A stretch of 64,000 nucleotides of DNA from assembly GCF_003996965.1 (NCBI RefSeq), contig NZ_QWDM01000001.1, forward strand, positions 124,001 to 188,000, read 5' to 3'. This DNA is from Flavobacterium cupreum. GTDB taxonomy: Bacteria; Bacteroidota; Bacteroidia; Flavobacteriales; Flavobacteriaceae. The position numbers and the translations under genes were made by a program. How positions within the stretch are numbered: the first letter of the stretch is position 1; each line of letters opens with the position of its first letter. The notes under the pieces are model-generated. The model was not told the DNA's origin, did not search any database, and saw nothing but the letters and a program-made list of their open reading frames with translations. Shown here one piece after another: positions 1-7,696 of the stretch.

Positions 1-952
1 TGGTGAAACCCCACTCGTTATCATACCAGGCCATTACTTTCACCAGATCTCCATCCACTACCCTTGTCATTTCCAAATCAACTGTTGCGGCAAATGGGCT
101 TTTAATAATATCAGTAGAAACAAGGGGTTCATCTGTTACGGCAACCACTTTCTCATAACGGGCAGTCAGAGATTCTTCGGTTAAAATAGCATTGATCTCC
201 TCGGCTGTTGTATTTCTTTCGGTCACAAATGTGATATCCGAAATAGAACCCACCGGAACAGGAACCCTTACCGCTACACCATCAAATTTTCCGGCGTATT
301 CCGGCAAAGCTTTTGTGGTCGCTATTGCGGCGCCTGTAGCTGCGGGAGCCAGATTGATCCCTGCCGTACGTCCCATTCTTGGCTCCCTTTTTGAAGGCGC
401 ATCTACAAGAGTCTGAGAAGCTGTATAGGCATGGATGGTATTTAATATAGCTTTTTTAATCCCTATCCGGCGTCCTAAAATCTCTATCAACGGACTGATA
501 TTATTAGTGGTACAGCTTGCACAGGAAAATATGGAAACTTTGCCTTCTGCTGTATTTACACCATGTACTATTGTGGGAGTATCCTTTGTAGGTCCTGAGA
601 TCACAACAAATTTAGCTCCTGCGATAATGTGTTTTTCCGCATCAGCTTTATTGGTAAAAAATCCCGTGCTTTCTATGGCTACATCCACCCATAATTCCTT
701 CCACGGAAGTTCCAATGGATCTTTCTTCGAAGTATATCTTATCTTTTTATCATCAATCAGAATATAGTCCCCTTCAAATGAAACCTTTCGATCATACTTT
801 CCATAAATACTGTCATACTTTAAAAGATATACTGCATTTTCTATACTCATCAAATCATTAATTGCTACTACTTCCAAATCCGGAGATTCAAGAATAACTT
901 TTAAAGAAGATCTTCCAATTCTGCCAAAACCATTAATTGCTATTTTTTTCAT
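1..952 (-). CDS. gap: Type I glyceraldehyde-3-phosphate dehydrogenase, 3' end outside window
   Basis: NAD-dependent cytosolic enzyme that oxidises and phosphorylates glyceraldehyde 3-phosphate. The minus-strand frame opens with MKKIAINGFGRIGR (Rossmann glycine motif), and the catalytic Cys is about residue 147 in SCASCTTNN; NTIHAYT follows. About 317 residues are present before the window edge, so only the extreme C-terminus is missing. The flanks of the catalytic Cys differ from the common SNASCTTNC. It lies 15 nt behind the TSUP exporter gene and looks like the last gene of an operon starting at 4161. That context suggests a stress-responsive isozyme, though this is inference. Confidence 0.93.
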   Translation of the reverse strand, partial: MKKIAINGFGRIGRSSLKVILESPDLEVVAINDLMSIENAVYLLKYDSIYGKYDRKVSFEGDYILIDDKKIRYTSKKDPLELPWKELWVDVAIESTGFFTNKADAEKHIIAGAKFVVISGPTKDTPTIVHGVNTAEGKVSIFSCASCTTNNISPLIEILGRRIGIKKAILNTIHAYTASQTLVDAPSKREPRMGRTAGINLAPAATGAAIATTKALPEYAGKFDGVAVRVPVPVGSISDITFVTERNTTAEEINAILTEESLTARYEKVVAVTDEPLVSTDIIKSPFAATVDLEMTRVVDGDLVKVMAWYDNEWGFT

Positions 953-967
953 GTTGTTTGTTTTTAA

Positions 968-1732
968 TTATTTTGCTGTAAAAAAATAGAGCGTAATTAA
1001 TCCGCCTATTATGATTATTATTTTTTTTAATATGTCCTGATTTATTTTTCTTGTCAATGAAGCTCCATAGTACCCGCCGATAAGGGCTCCTGCAATCATA
1101 ACCAGCGTAAAATGCCAGTCTATTAAACCGGAGAATAAAAGCGTTAAGGCTGCAACCCCATTGTTTACCGCAACCATTAATACTTTTAACCCATTCATTT
1201 CATTTAGGCTTTTCATTCCGTAGAAAGTAAATACAGTTAAAACCATCATACCCAGCCCGGCACCGAAATAACCTCCGTATATGCCTAATAGCAGAAGTGG
1301 AGCAAATTTTTTATGATCATAGCTAAAACTTTCCTGCGTTTGCTTCTTGGCCTTAAAATATTCCAAAATTTTAGAACTGAAAGAAAACAGCAGCCATGAA
1401 AATAAAAGAAAATAAGGCACCAGAAATTCAAAAGTTTTAGAGGAGGCCAAAATTAACAGCATCGCTCCCAGAAAACCTCCCAGGCCAGATATGAAAAGCA
1501 GGTAAATCAAGGTTCTTCTCGAAGCTTTAATATCGTTGTGAAATGCCTTGGCACTTGCAATATTGCCTGGCCAGAGTGCCACGGTGCTAATTGCATTTGC
1601 ACTTACCGGAGAAGCCCCCGCAAAGACAAGACTCGGAAACGCAATAAAACCTCCGCCTCCGGCAACGGCATTGAGCACGCTTCCTGCCACGGCAGCGAAG
1701 AATAACAGGACCTCAATAGTATACTGTTCCAT
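968..1732 (-). CDS. TSUP (TauE/SafE) family membrane exporter
   Basis: Integral inner-membrane protein of 254 residues with about eight hydrophobic segments in two halves. It has the glycine-rich early segment VAGSVLNAVAGGGGF typical of TauE/SafE proteins and a second-half repeat around GIYGGYFGAGLG. Family members move organosulfonates, sulfite or small anions out of or into the cell; the substrate here cannot be read from sequence. The start ATG lies 2 nt after the stop of the upstream hydrolase, so the two are almost certainly cotranscribed. Confidence 0.88.
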   Translation of the reverse strand: MEQYTIEVLLFFAAVAGSVLNAVAGGGGFIAFPSLVFAGASPVSANAISTVALWPGNIASAKAFHNDIKASRRTLIYLLFISGLGGFLGAMLLILASSKTFEFLVPYFLLFSWLLFSFSSKILEYFKAKKQTQESFSYDHKKFAPLLLLGIYGGYFGAGLGMMVLTVFTFYGMKSLNEMNGLKVLMVAVNNGVAALTLLFSGLIDWHFTLVMIAGALIGGYYGASLTRKINQDILKKIIIIIGGLITLYFFTAK

Positions 1733-1734
1733 AT

Positions 1735-2640
1735 TTATTGATTTTTAAAATTTAATTCCCAAAATGCGATGATTTCACTGGCTATTTCCTGTCCAAACTC
1801 TTCCAGGGCAAAATGTCCTGTGGGATAAAAAACCAATTTGGAATTAGAAATATCCCTGTGCAGCAGTTCTGCTCCTTCTCTTTTAAAAAATTCATCATTT
1901 TCTCCCCACACTATTAAAGTGGGAGGCTGCAGCTTTATAAGCGTTTCCTGCCACAGCGAATACAGTTCAATATTTGTTTTATAATCTCTTTTCAGATTGA
2001 TCTGAATGGCCTTCACGCCTTCTCTCTCCAGAAGAAACTGATCCAAAAGATACGTTTCGGGCATTATTCTCTTTTCATTCTGAACACCATTCATATACTC
2101 CCATTTGGTATAATCCAATTCAAAATAGTTATTTACCTGCAGTGCGCTTTCAGCAGTATTGGCATCATACAATTTTTTTATTTCCTTTAATTTATCTCCA
2201 ACACCTTCCATGTAAATGTTTCCATTTTGAAAAATCAGCATTTTAACCATCTCGGGATTCTGAGCAATGCAGCGCATCAAAATAGGAGCTCCATAATCAA
2301 AAAGATAAAAGCTTGCTTTGCCGATATCCAGTTTTAGCATAAAGGCTGAAATAAATCTGGCATAATTTTCAAAAGTGTAATCAAAATTATCTGCACTTGG
2401 AACATCGCTGAAGCCAAAGGCAGGCATATCTACTGCAATAACCCTGAAATGCTTAGCCAATATAGGAATAATGATTTTGAACATGACAGACGAACTGGGA
2501 TAGCCATGAAGCAAAAAGAGTACATTTTGATTTGATAAACCTGCTTCCCTATATCCAATCTTTATTCCCTCTACATTTATATATTGATAGTAAACAGTAT
2601 AATCAATTTCCTGTGAATCAAAATTTATTTTTGTTGTCAT
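1735..2640 (-). CDS. Alpha/beta hydrolase with Asp nucleophile (epoxide hydrolase/dehalogenase-like), copy 2
   Basis: Cytosolic alpha/beta hydrolase of 301 residues. The oxyanion motif is LLHGYPSSSVMF, and the nucleophile elbow reads LFDYGAPILM, with Asp where most esterases have Ser. The catalytic His is in PTGHFALEEFG. An Asp nucleophile is the mark of epoxide hydrolases and haloalkane dehalogenases; the DY rather than DW after it argues against a classical dehalogenase. It is a diverged paralogue of the next gene upstream (2728-3594). No signal peptide is seen. Substrate unknown. Confidence 0.85.
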   Translation of the reverse strand: MTTKINFDSQEIDYTVYYQYINVEGIKIGYREAGLSNQNVLFLLHGYPSSSVMFKIIIPILAKHFRVIAVDMPAFGFSDVPSADNFDYTFENYARFISAFMLKLDIGKASFYLFDYGAPILMRCIAQNPEMVKMLIFQNGNIYMEGVGDKLKEIKKLYDANTAESALQVNNYFELDYTKWEYMNGVQNEKRIMPETYLLDQFLLEREGVKAIQINLKRDYKTNIELYSLWQETLIKLQPPTLIVWGENDEFFKREGAELLHRDISNSKLVFYPTGHFALEEFGQEIASEIIAFWELNFKNQ

Positions 2641-2727
2641 GATATATGATATTAAAGGTTTTACCGTTTGTATTTATAATTGCATCCTGCAATGCTCTGT
2701 TTAGCATCGCAGGATGAAATTCTATGC

Positions 2728-3594
2728 TTATTTATTTACTTTTCTATCAAGGAAATCACTGATAAGCTCCCCAATTTCTTTTCCGTAGCTCTCTAAAGCA
2801 AAGTGACCGGTTTCAAATAAATGGAATTCAAGATTCTTGAGGTCTTTTTTGAAAGCTTCTGCTCCTACGCCCGGAAAAATATAATCGTCCTTTCCATACA
2901 CTATAAGTGTTTCAGGCTGATGGACTCTGAAGTACTGCTGCCATTTCGGATACAGTAACACATTGGTTTGATAATCATAGAACATTGCCAGTTGTATAGC
3001 TCCGTTTTCAGGACGTTCCAGGTGTCTTAAATCGATTTCCCAGTTATCAGGAGAGATCGCACTTACATCCGGTACGCTGTGCGTATACTGCCATTTTAAT
3101 CCATCAGGGGAGTGAAAAGTTTTAAGGGTAGCCTCGGCCTCTTTATCATTAACATTTTTCCAGTACGCTTTAATCGGATCCCAAAAAGCTTCCAGACCTT
3201 CATCATAAGCGCAGCCGTTTTGAATAATTAACGTATCGATCTTCTCCGGACTTGCACTGGCAATTCTAAATCCGATTGGTGCTCCGTAATCCATTAGGTA
3301 AAGACTGTATTTTTGAATCTCGAGCTCGCTTAAAAGTGTAGTTACTATGCTGGCCATATTCTCGAAAGTATAATCAAAATCTTTCATTGGCGGCTGCTCG
3401 CTTCTTCCATATCCCGGATAGTCCGGTGCAATCAAATGATATTTATCTGATAAATCTACAATCAGATTTCTAAACATATGGGAAGATGTTGGGTAACCGT
3501 GCAGTAATACTAATGTCGGTTTATTTTTGTCTCCTGCTTCGCGGTAAAAAATTTCAACTCCGTTGATTTTTCTTGTGTGGTAAGTTGTTTTCAT
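2728..3594 (-). CDS. Alpha/beta hydrolase with Asp nucleophile (epoxide hydrolase/dehalogenase-like), copy 1
   Basis: 288-residue cytosolic hydrolase. It shows LLHGYPTSSHMF (oxyanion hole), APDYPGYGRSEQP, nucleophile elbow LMDYGAPIGF with Asp as the likely nucleophile, and catalytic His in ETGHFALESYG. These motifs align position by position with the 1735-2640 protein, indicating tandem duplication followed by divergence. It sits 21 nt behind the AhpD-like gene in the same operon. Epoxide hydrolase or dehalogenase chemistry is inferred from the nucleophile only. Confidence 0.87.
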   Translation of the reverse strand: MKTTYHTRKINGVEIFYREAGDKNKPTLVLLHGYPTSSHMFRNLIVDLSDKYHLIAPDYPGYGRSEQPPMKDFDYTFENMASIVTTLLSELEIQKYSLYLMDYGAPIGFRIASASPEKIDTLIIQNGCAYDEGLEAFWDPIKAYWKNVNDKEAEATLKTFHSPDGLKWQYTHSVPDVSAISPDNWEIDLRHLERPENGAIQLAMFYDYQTNVLLYPKWQQYFRVHQPETLIVYGKDDYIFPGVGAEAFKKDLKNLEFHLFETGHFALESYGKEIGELISDFLDRKVNK

Positions 3595-3615
3595 AATTAT
3601 TGTTTTGGTGAATTA

Positions 3616-4161
3616 TTAGTTTTGGTGAATTGGTGCCAGTTTCGGAAAATCTATATCTGTTTTGGCGGTATTGTTAAAGTAATTTGTAAAAATGCTCAGG
3701 GAAACAGCAGCTACTATTTCTGCAATCTGTTCTTCTTCATACCCTGCGCTTTTAAATTTTGCTATAGCATCATCAGATACATTTCCTTTTGTATCCAGAA
3801 CTTCTTTTGCAAATTCCAAAGCTGCGTTTGTTTTTTCATCGGATGATACTCCAATTCTTGCCTGAGCCAGAGCATCAGCATCAATTCCAATTTTCCCTCC
3901 AATGAAACTGTGTGCCGAATTACAATAGTCACATCCATTTTGGTTTGCGACCATTAATGAAATTAATTCTCTTGTTTTTGGAGTAAGTGATGAGCTGTTA
4001 AGTGCGGTACTCAATCCAAGATATCCGTTTAGTACTGCCGGCGAATTTCCCATCGTTCTCATCATATTGGGAACCATGCCCATTTTGCCTTTTATTGCAG
4101 TAAATAGTTCTTTTGATTTCCCGTTTGTCTGATCCGGGTCTAATGCTGTTAATCGTGCCAT
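3616..4161 (-). CDS. Carboxymuconolactone decarboxylase/AhpD-like peroxidase-related protein
   Basis: 181-residue protein of the AhpD/CMD fold. The redox motif CDYCNSAH (Cys-x-x-Cys with a His three residues later) sits near residue 96, the hallmark of the alkylhydroperoxidase branch. The C-terminus NYFNNTAKTDIDFP matches the family. It is the first gene of a minus-strand operon with two hydrolases, a TSUP exporter and GAPDH. Its promoter region carries a 26-bp element (4240-4265) also found before the hydrolase at 7482, suggesting a shared stress regulon. Confidence 0.9.
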   Translation of the reverse strand: MARLTALDPDQTNGKSKELFTAIKGKMGMVPNMMRTMGNSPAVLNGYLGLSTALNSSSLTPKTRELISLMVANQNGCDYCNSAHSFIGGKIGIDADALAQARIGVSSDEKTNAALEFAKEVLDTKGNVSDDAIAKFKSAGYEEEQIAEIVAAVSLSIFTNYFNNTAKTDIDFPKLAPIHQN

Positions 4162-4239
4162 GATATTAAATATTTAATTTATAATAGTTTTGATTGTCGT
4201 TATTGACAGTACAAAGTTGCGATACTTACAGTGGCAGGA

Positions 4240-4265
4240 GTTAGGCACATTTTCCCGATGAGTTA
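4240..4265 (-). promoter_or_regulatory. Shared upstream element, copy A
   Basis: 26 bp beginning GTTAGGCA on the plus strand and containing GATG and a second GTTA. It matches 22 of 26 positions of the element at 7551-7576. In both copies it lies exactly 29 bp beyond the block ACAAAGTTGC (4211-4220), whose minus-strand reading CAACTTTG resembles a -7 box. The element would sit just upstream of the -33 region, where an activator or repressor binds. Confidence 0.55.
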
Positions 4266-4361
4266 ACCTTTTTTCCCAAATAGCAGAAATATGGAGAAAT
4301 AAGGTCTTGACGAATTATCATAACCCGGCAAATCCGCAAAAACAGCGTTTTGTAACAAAAA

Positions 4362-4433
4362 AATCTGCTCAATCTGCGTGAGCCTTTTTTAAGCAAAAGT
4401 TTTTTCTCGCAGATTTGGCAGATTGCGCAGATT
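4362..4433. repeat. Imperfect inverted repeat built on AATCTGCGC/GCGCAGATT
   Basis: The left arm (4362-4382, starting AATCTGCTCAATCTGCG) pairs with the right arm (4406-4433, ending GCGCAGATT) around an AT-rich loop, making a long cruciform or RNA hairpin. The same core forms the terminator stem at 54165-54199, so this is probably a dispersed intergenic repeat of the genome. Apart from this repeat, the operon promoter and the terminator at 4479, nothing is seen in the 368 bp between 4161 and 4530. Confidence 0.6.
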
Positions 4434-4478
4434 ATAATCGATTTAAAATTGATTTAAAATTGAGTTTAAAATGAGGCA

Positions 4479-4508
4479 CAAAAAAAAGTGCCCTGAGCGG
4501 GGGCACTT
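4479..4508 (-). terminator. Rho-independent terminator after the AraC gene
   Basis: Stem AAGTGCCC/GGGCACTT (4486-4493 with 4501-4508) around a 7-nt loop. Read on the minus strand it is followed by a run of Ts. It lies about 20 nt past the stop of the gene at 4530-5363. Confidence 0.85.
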
Positions 4509-4529
4509 CTATAATTAGTTTGATGTTGG

Positions 4530-5363
4530 CTAATTTAACTTTAGTTTTTCACGGTATTGAATGGGTGAAACACCTTCTTTGTTTTTAAAAAAGCGGCTGA
4601 AAGTCTGAATGTCTTCATACCCTAAATCATAGGCTATTTCTTTTATGGATAAATTGGTATAATTGATCTGTCTTCTGGCATGCAGCATAATCCTGTCGTG
4701 AATAATACTTATGGGCGGGCGATTGGAAACTAATGCAAAAAGATTGGAAAGTGTCTTTGGCGACTTATTTAACTTCGCTGCATAAAAGGCCACATCGTGA
4801 TGCTTTGAGAAATGTCCTTCCACCAGAAAGTTAAATTCCCTTATAATATCAACCTGGCTCTTTTCCAGGCGGTCATAATGGGCCGATTTTTTGAGGCTTC
4901 GTGCGCAAAAAATCAATATTTGTTTCAATATAGACTGAAGCATATCCTTTTGAAGGCTGTCTTTGGATGCCATTTCATTTGTAAAGTTTTCCCAGTAATT
5001 TTCGAGAAACTTGATTTCATTTTCAATGATGTTTACAATAGGCAAACCTGTTGCGCCAAAAAATAAAAGTCCTTTGATGCCAACTTCGTTATCATGATTA
5101 ATGGGGCAGAAAAAAGGCTGATTCCACCGAAGAAACCGAACGGAGTCTAAATTTAAACTGTCAATTTTGTGATATTCGGTCAGGAAAACAACATCATTTT
5201 TTTTAAAATTATATTCCACCTTATCAATCATGATTTGCATTTCTTCTCCTTTGTTCCAGAGTAAGGTCATATCCGTATCCCCACATTTATAAAGTATGTC
5301 TTTGTTTACGTTATCCAGTTCGTCTAAAATTAATAACTCTTTGCTTTCTCCGTTATAAATCAT
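4530..5363 (-). CDS. AraC family transcriptional regulator
   Basis: 277-residue regulator with an N-terminal cupin-like sensor half and a C-terminal double helix-turn-helix. The second helix-turn-helix reads LGYEDIQTFSRFFKNKEG followed by SPIQYREK, the AraC signature. It is monocistronic, with its own strong terminator. Its ligand and targets are not visible; it lies between the two operons that share the 26-bp upstream element, so it is one candidate for their regulator. Confidence 0.9.
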   Translation of the reverse strand: MIYNGESKELLILDELDNVNKDILYKCGDTDMTLLWNKGEEMQIMIDKVEYNFKKNDVVFLTEYHKIDSLNLDSVRFLRWNQPFFCPINHDNEVGIKGLLFFGATGLPIVNIIENEIKFLENYWENFTNEMASKDSLQKDMLQSILKQILIFCARSLKKSAHYDRLEKSQVDIIREFNFLVEGHFSKHHDVAFYAAKLNKSPKTLSNLFALVSNRPPISIIHDRIMLHARRQINYTNLSIKEIAYDLGYEDIQTFSRFFKNKEGVSPIQYREKLKLN

Positions 5364-5464
5364 AACTATAATTATGAGGTGATTAAAGAGATAAAGTTAG
5401 CATATTTATTTACATCATGATAAAATGTAGTGTAATTAAACCTCAGCAAAAGCCAACAGTATTG

Positions 5465-5899
5465 CTACAAAAGAAAATTAAGCTGGCCTAAGTGATAGCA
5501 CTGATGATTTACTATCGTTAACATCGTTTTTAATTTGTGATACGATTTTTCGCCTTCAGTAATCCATTGCTTTTCGTTTATTGCCGCAAATTTCAGAATC
5601 AGCTGTTCATTTAAGGCAAACCAATGCGATTTTACTTCTTTGACAGTGGGGAAATTTTGAGCATATTTGTCAGGACAGCACAAGAAAATTTTCTCGTACT
5701 CCGGATACATTTTTTCTCCAAAACCAAAAAGAGGCATCAATAAATCATTGCTGGCAATTAGATGTCCTAAAAGATAAATCCCGCTGTTTCTTCCCAAAGC
5801 AACATCTTTCTTTAAATCTTCATCAGTAAGCTTATGAATAAGATCGCTAATTTTCCTGTTCTGTAAAAGCCATGCCTGGTAAATAATGCTCCATTCCAT
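5465..5899 (-). CDS. DinB family protein
   Basis: 144-residue four-helix-bundle protein of the DinB/YfiT group. Histidines in LLGHLIASND and VNHQCYHLGQLN are at the positions of the family's metal ligands. Members include metal-dependent thiol transferases; the reaction here is unknown. A -7 box (TAATTTTG on the minus strand, 5935-5942) lies about 36 nt before the ATG, consistent with transcription as a single gene. Confidence 0.82.
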   Translation of the reverse strand: MEWSIIYQAWLLQNRKISDLIHKLTDEDLKKDVALGRNSGIYLLGHLIASNDLLMPLFGFGEKMYPEYEKIFLCCPDKYAQNFPTVKEVKSHWFALNEQLILKFAAINEKQWITEGEKSYHKLKTMLTIVNHQCYHLGQLNFLL

Positions 5900-5934
5900 A
5901 TTTTCTTCCGATTTTATGTTGTTAAGTAGTTACA

Positions 5935-5942
5935 CAAAATTA
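5935..5942 (-). promoter_or_regulatory. Predicted -7 box for the DinB gene
   Basis: Minus-strand TAATTTTG, an exact match to the Bacteroidota TAnnTTTG box, about 36 nt upstream of the start codon. No clear -33 TTG was found. Confidence 0.4.
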
Positions 5943-5975
5943 ATTTTAAAAGCGCTCTAAACAATTGACATAAAA

Positions 5976-6004
5976 TAAAAAAGCACTTGATATATATCAA
6001 GTGC
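5976..6004 (-). terminator. Rho-independent terminator after the Crp-type gene
   Basis: The perfect 22-bp palindrome GCACTTGATA-TA-TATCAAGTGC (5983-6004) is followed on the minus strand by TTTTTTATTTTA. It lies 23 nt past the stop of the gene at 6028-6606. Confidence 0.88.
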
Positions 6005-6027
6005 CTCAGTGGAAATCTATTTCCTAA

Positions 6028-6606
6028 TTATTTTTTAGCGCTCTGTTTTCGTATTCTGCTCAGCGTTTCCGGTGTCATTCCCAAATAAGAGGCAATCATG
6101 TGCTGGGGAACGCGTAACGCAATCTGTGGCTGTTTTTCGATAAAGCGAATGTACTTTTCTTCTGCATTAAGGCTGATACTGTTATTGATACGATCCTGGC
6201 TGGCCACAAAACTTCGCTCGATTATTAAGTTTACCAGATCCTGAAATTGCGGAATGCTTTTCATCAGTCCGGCAAAATTTTCCTTACTGATTAACAGCAA
6301 AGTACTCTCTTCGATGGCATCAATATTAAAGCGGGACGGCGTGCCGTTTAAAAGGCTTTCCCTGTCTCCTATCCAATAATTTTCAATCGCAAAATTAAGA
6401 ACATGCTCTGTCGATTTGTCATCTATACTATACGTTCTCAAACAACCTTTGGTTATAAAGGCATTAAAGCGCCAGATATCCCCCTCCTGCAATAAATATT
6501 GATTCTTTCTAAGTTTACGCACCACGCAAACCTCTTCGATCATTTTTAATTCCTGATCACTCAGTTCTATCTTACTTTGCAGGTATTGAGCAAAAATTTC
6601 AAACAT
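6028..6606 (-). CDS. Crp/Fnr family transcriptional regulator
   Basis: 192-residue protein from the internal ATG at 6606: MFEIFAQYLQ, then a cyclic-nucleotide-binding-type beta roll (KNQYLLQEGD, FITKGCLRTY) and a C-terminal winged helix ending VPQHMIASYLGMTPETLSRI. The frame is open upstream to 6654, but those 16 residues are hydrophobic and unlike the family, so I prefer 6606. Such proteins in Bacteroidota usually lack cAMP ligands. It lies between the two promoters sharing the 26-bp element and is a candidate regulator of them. Confidence 0.88.
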   Translation of the reverse strand: MFEIFAQYLQSKIELSDQELKMIEEVCVVRKLRKNQYLLQEGDIWRFNAFITKGCLRTYSIDDKSTEHVLNFAIENYWIGDRESLLNGTPSRFNIDAIEESTLLLISKENFAGLMKSIPQFQDLVNLIIERSFVASQDRINNSISLNAEEKYIRFIEKQPQIALRVPQHMIASYLGMTPETLSRIRKQSAKK

Positions 6607-6699
6607 ATAAATCTTAATTAAAATACAGATTATTTTATCGTAAAGATAAAACAATTACCAAATGAATTTATTGATAAATCCTGAAGGTATTTACTCCTC

Positions 6700-7482
6700 T
6701 TATTTGTTTGTTTTCGATGCTTTTACAATTAAATCAGCAACTTCTGCAGGGTGGGAAATATAAACCACATGGCTCGATTTAATCTCAACTATGGCAGCAT
6801 TGGCACGCTCATACATTTTGCGTTGCAGGTCAGGATGAATATTTTTATCTTCCAGCGTTACAATAGCAAAAACCGGTTTGGTTTTCCATGCTGCAGCTGA
6901 AAGAGCTGTTCCAAAAGAAGCCGCCAGTATCGGAACCTGTGAAGCTTCCATAAAATCACTTTCTTTTTTACTGATATCTGCTGCAAAACCCGCATGGTAT
7001 TTATCCTTACTATAAAACAGGTAGCCATATGGGTCGGGAGCTGTAATTCCATTTTCGGGAGCTGCAGGATAAGTGGAAGCCCATTGCGCTGCGGTTTCTC
7101 CCATGTCCGGAACAAAAGCGGCAATAAAAACCAAACTCGCGACTTTTGGGTCTGTTCCTGCTTCAGAGATTACAGCACCTGCCCAGGAATGCCCAACTAA
7201 TACTGTTGGCCCTTCTACTTGGTCCAAAACTCTGTTTACTGCCGCAACATCATCAGCAAGACCAGTTAAAGGAAGCTGTACTACACGTACATTATACCCT
7301 TTATGGGTCAGTATTTCATAAACCTTCCGGTATCCTGATCCGTCAGCAAAAGCGCCGTGCACCAAAACCACATTTTTACTGATTTGTTCCTGGGCAAATG
7401 TACTTTGAGCAATAGCGGAACTTAAAGCCAGAACTGCAACCACAGCTAAGCCTTTTAACGATTTAAATTTAAACATTTTCAT
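6700..7482 (-). CDS. Secreted alpha/beta hydrolase (EstC-like)
   Basis: 260-residue hydrolase with a signal peptide (residues 1-30, ending STFAQEQ). Motifs are VLVHGAFADGSGY (oxyanion strand), nucleophile Ser in VGHSWAGAV, and a His in SSHVVYISHPAEVA. It would act in the periplasm on esters or amides; the substrate is unknown. It is monocistronic, and its upstream region (7511-7587) is homologous to that of the AhpD-like operon, implying co-regulation. Confidence 0.88.
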   Translation of the reverse strand: MKMFKFKSLKGLAVVAVLALSSAIAQSTFAQEQISKNVVLVHGAFADGSGYRKVYEILTHKGYNVRVVQLPLTGLADDVAAVNRVLDQVEGPTVLVGHSWAGAVISEAGTDPKVASLVFIAAFVPDMGETAAQWASTYPAAPENGITAPDPYGYLFYSKDKYHAGFAADISKKESDFMEASQVPILAASFGTALSAAAWKTKPVFAIVTLEDKNIHPDLQRKMYERANAAIVEIKSSHVVYISHPAEVADLIVKASKTNK

Positions 7483-7550
7483 ATCTTCATTTTTTAAATT
7501 TTATTTGTCATTTTTGACGATACAAAGTTGCAAATCATGTATGAGGAACC

Positions 7551-7576
7551 GTTAGGCATATATTCCTGATGTGTTA
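7551..7576 (-). promoter_or_regulatory. Shared upstream element, copy B
   Basis: Matches the element at 4240-4265 in 22 of 26 positions. It keeps the same 29-bp offset from ACAAAGTTGC (7522-7531) and the same 17-bp internal spacing between GTTAGGCA and GATG. It lies 69 bp upstream of the start codon at 7482. Confidence 0.55.
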
Positions 7577-7643
7577 GCTATTTTTCCTTATTTTCATTTA
7601 CAGAAAAAACATTCAAGGGTTTGATAAACTTACTTTGCTAAAT

Positions 7644-7680
7644 AAAAAAACTCTTAAATGGTTTTAAGAGTTTTGTTTTT
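7644..7680 (-). terminator. Rho-independent terminator after the Old Yellow Enzyme gene
   Basis: Stem AAAACTCTTAAA/TTTAAGAGTTTT (7647-7658 with 7663-7674). On the minus strand it is followed by TTTTTTTATT, and on the plus strand by GTTTTTG. It ends transcription from the gene at 7697-8791. Confidence 0.8.
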
Positions 7681-7696
7681 GAAGAAATATGGGATA

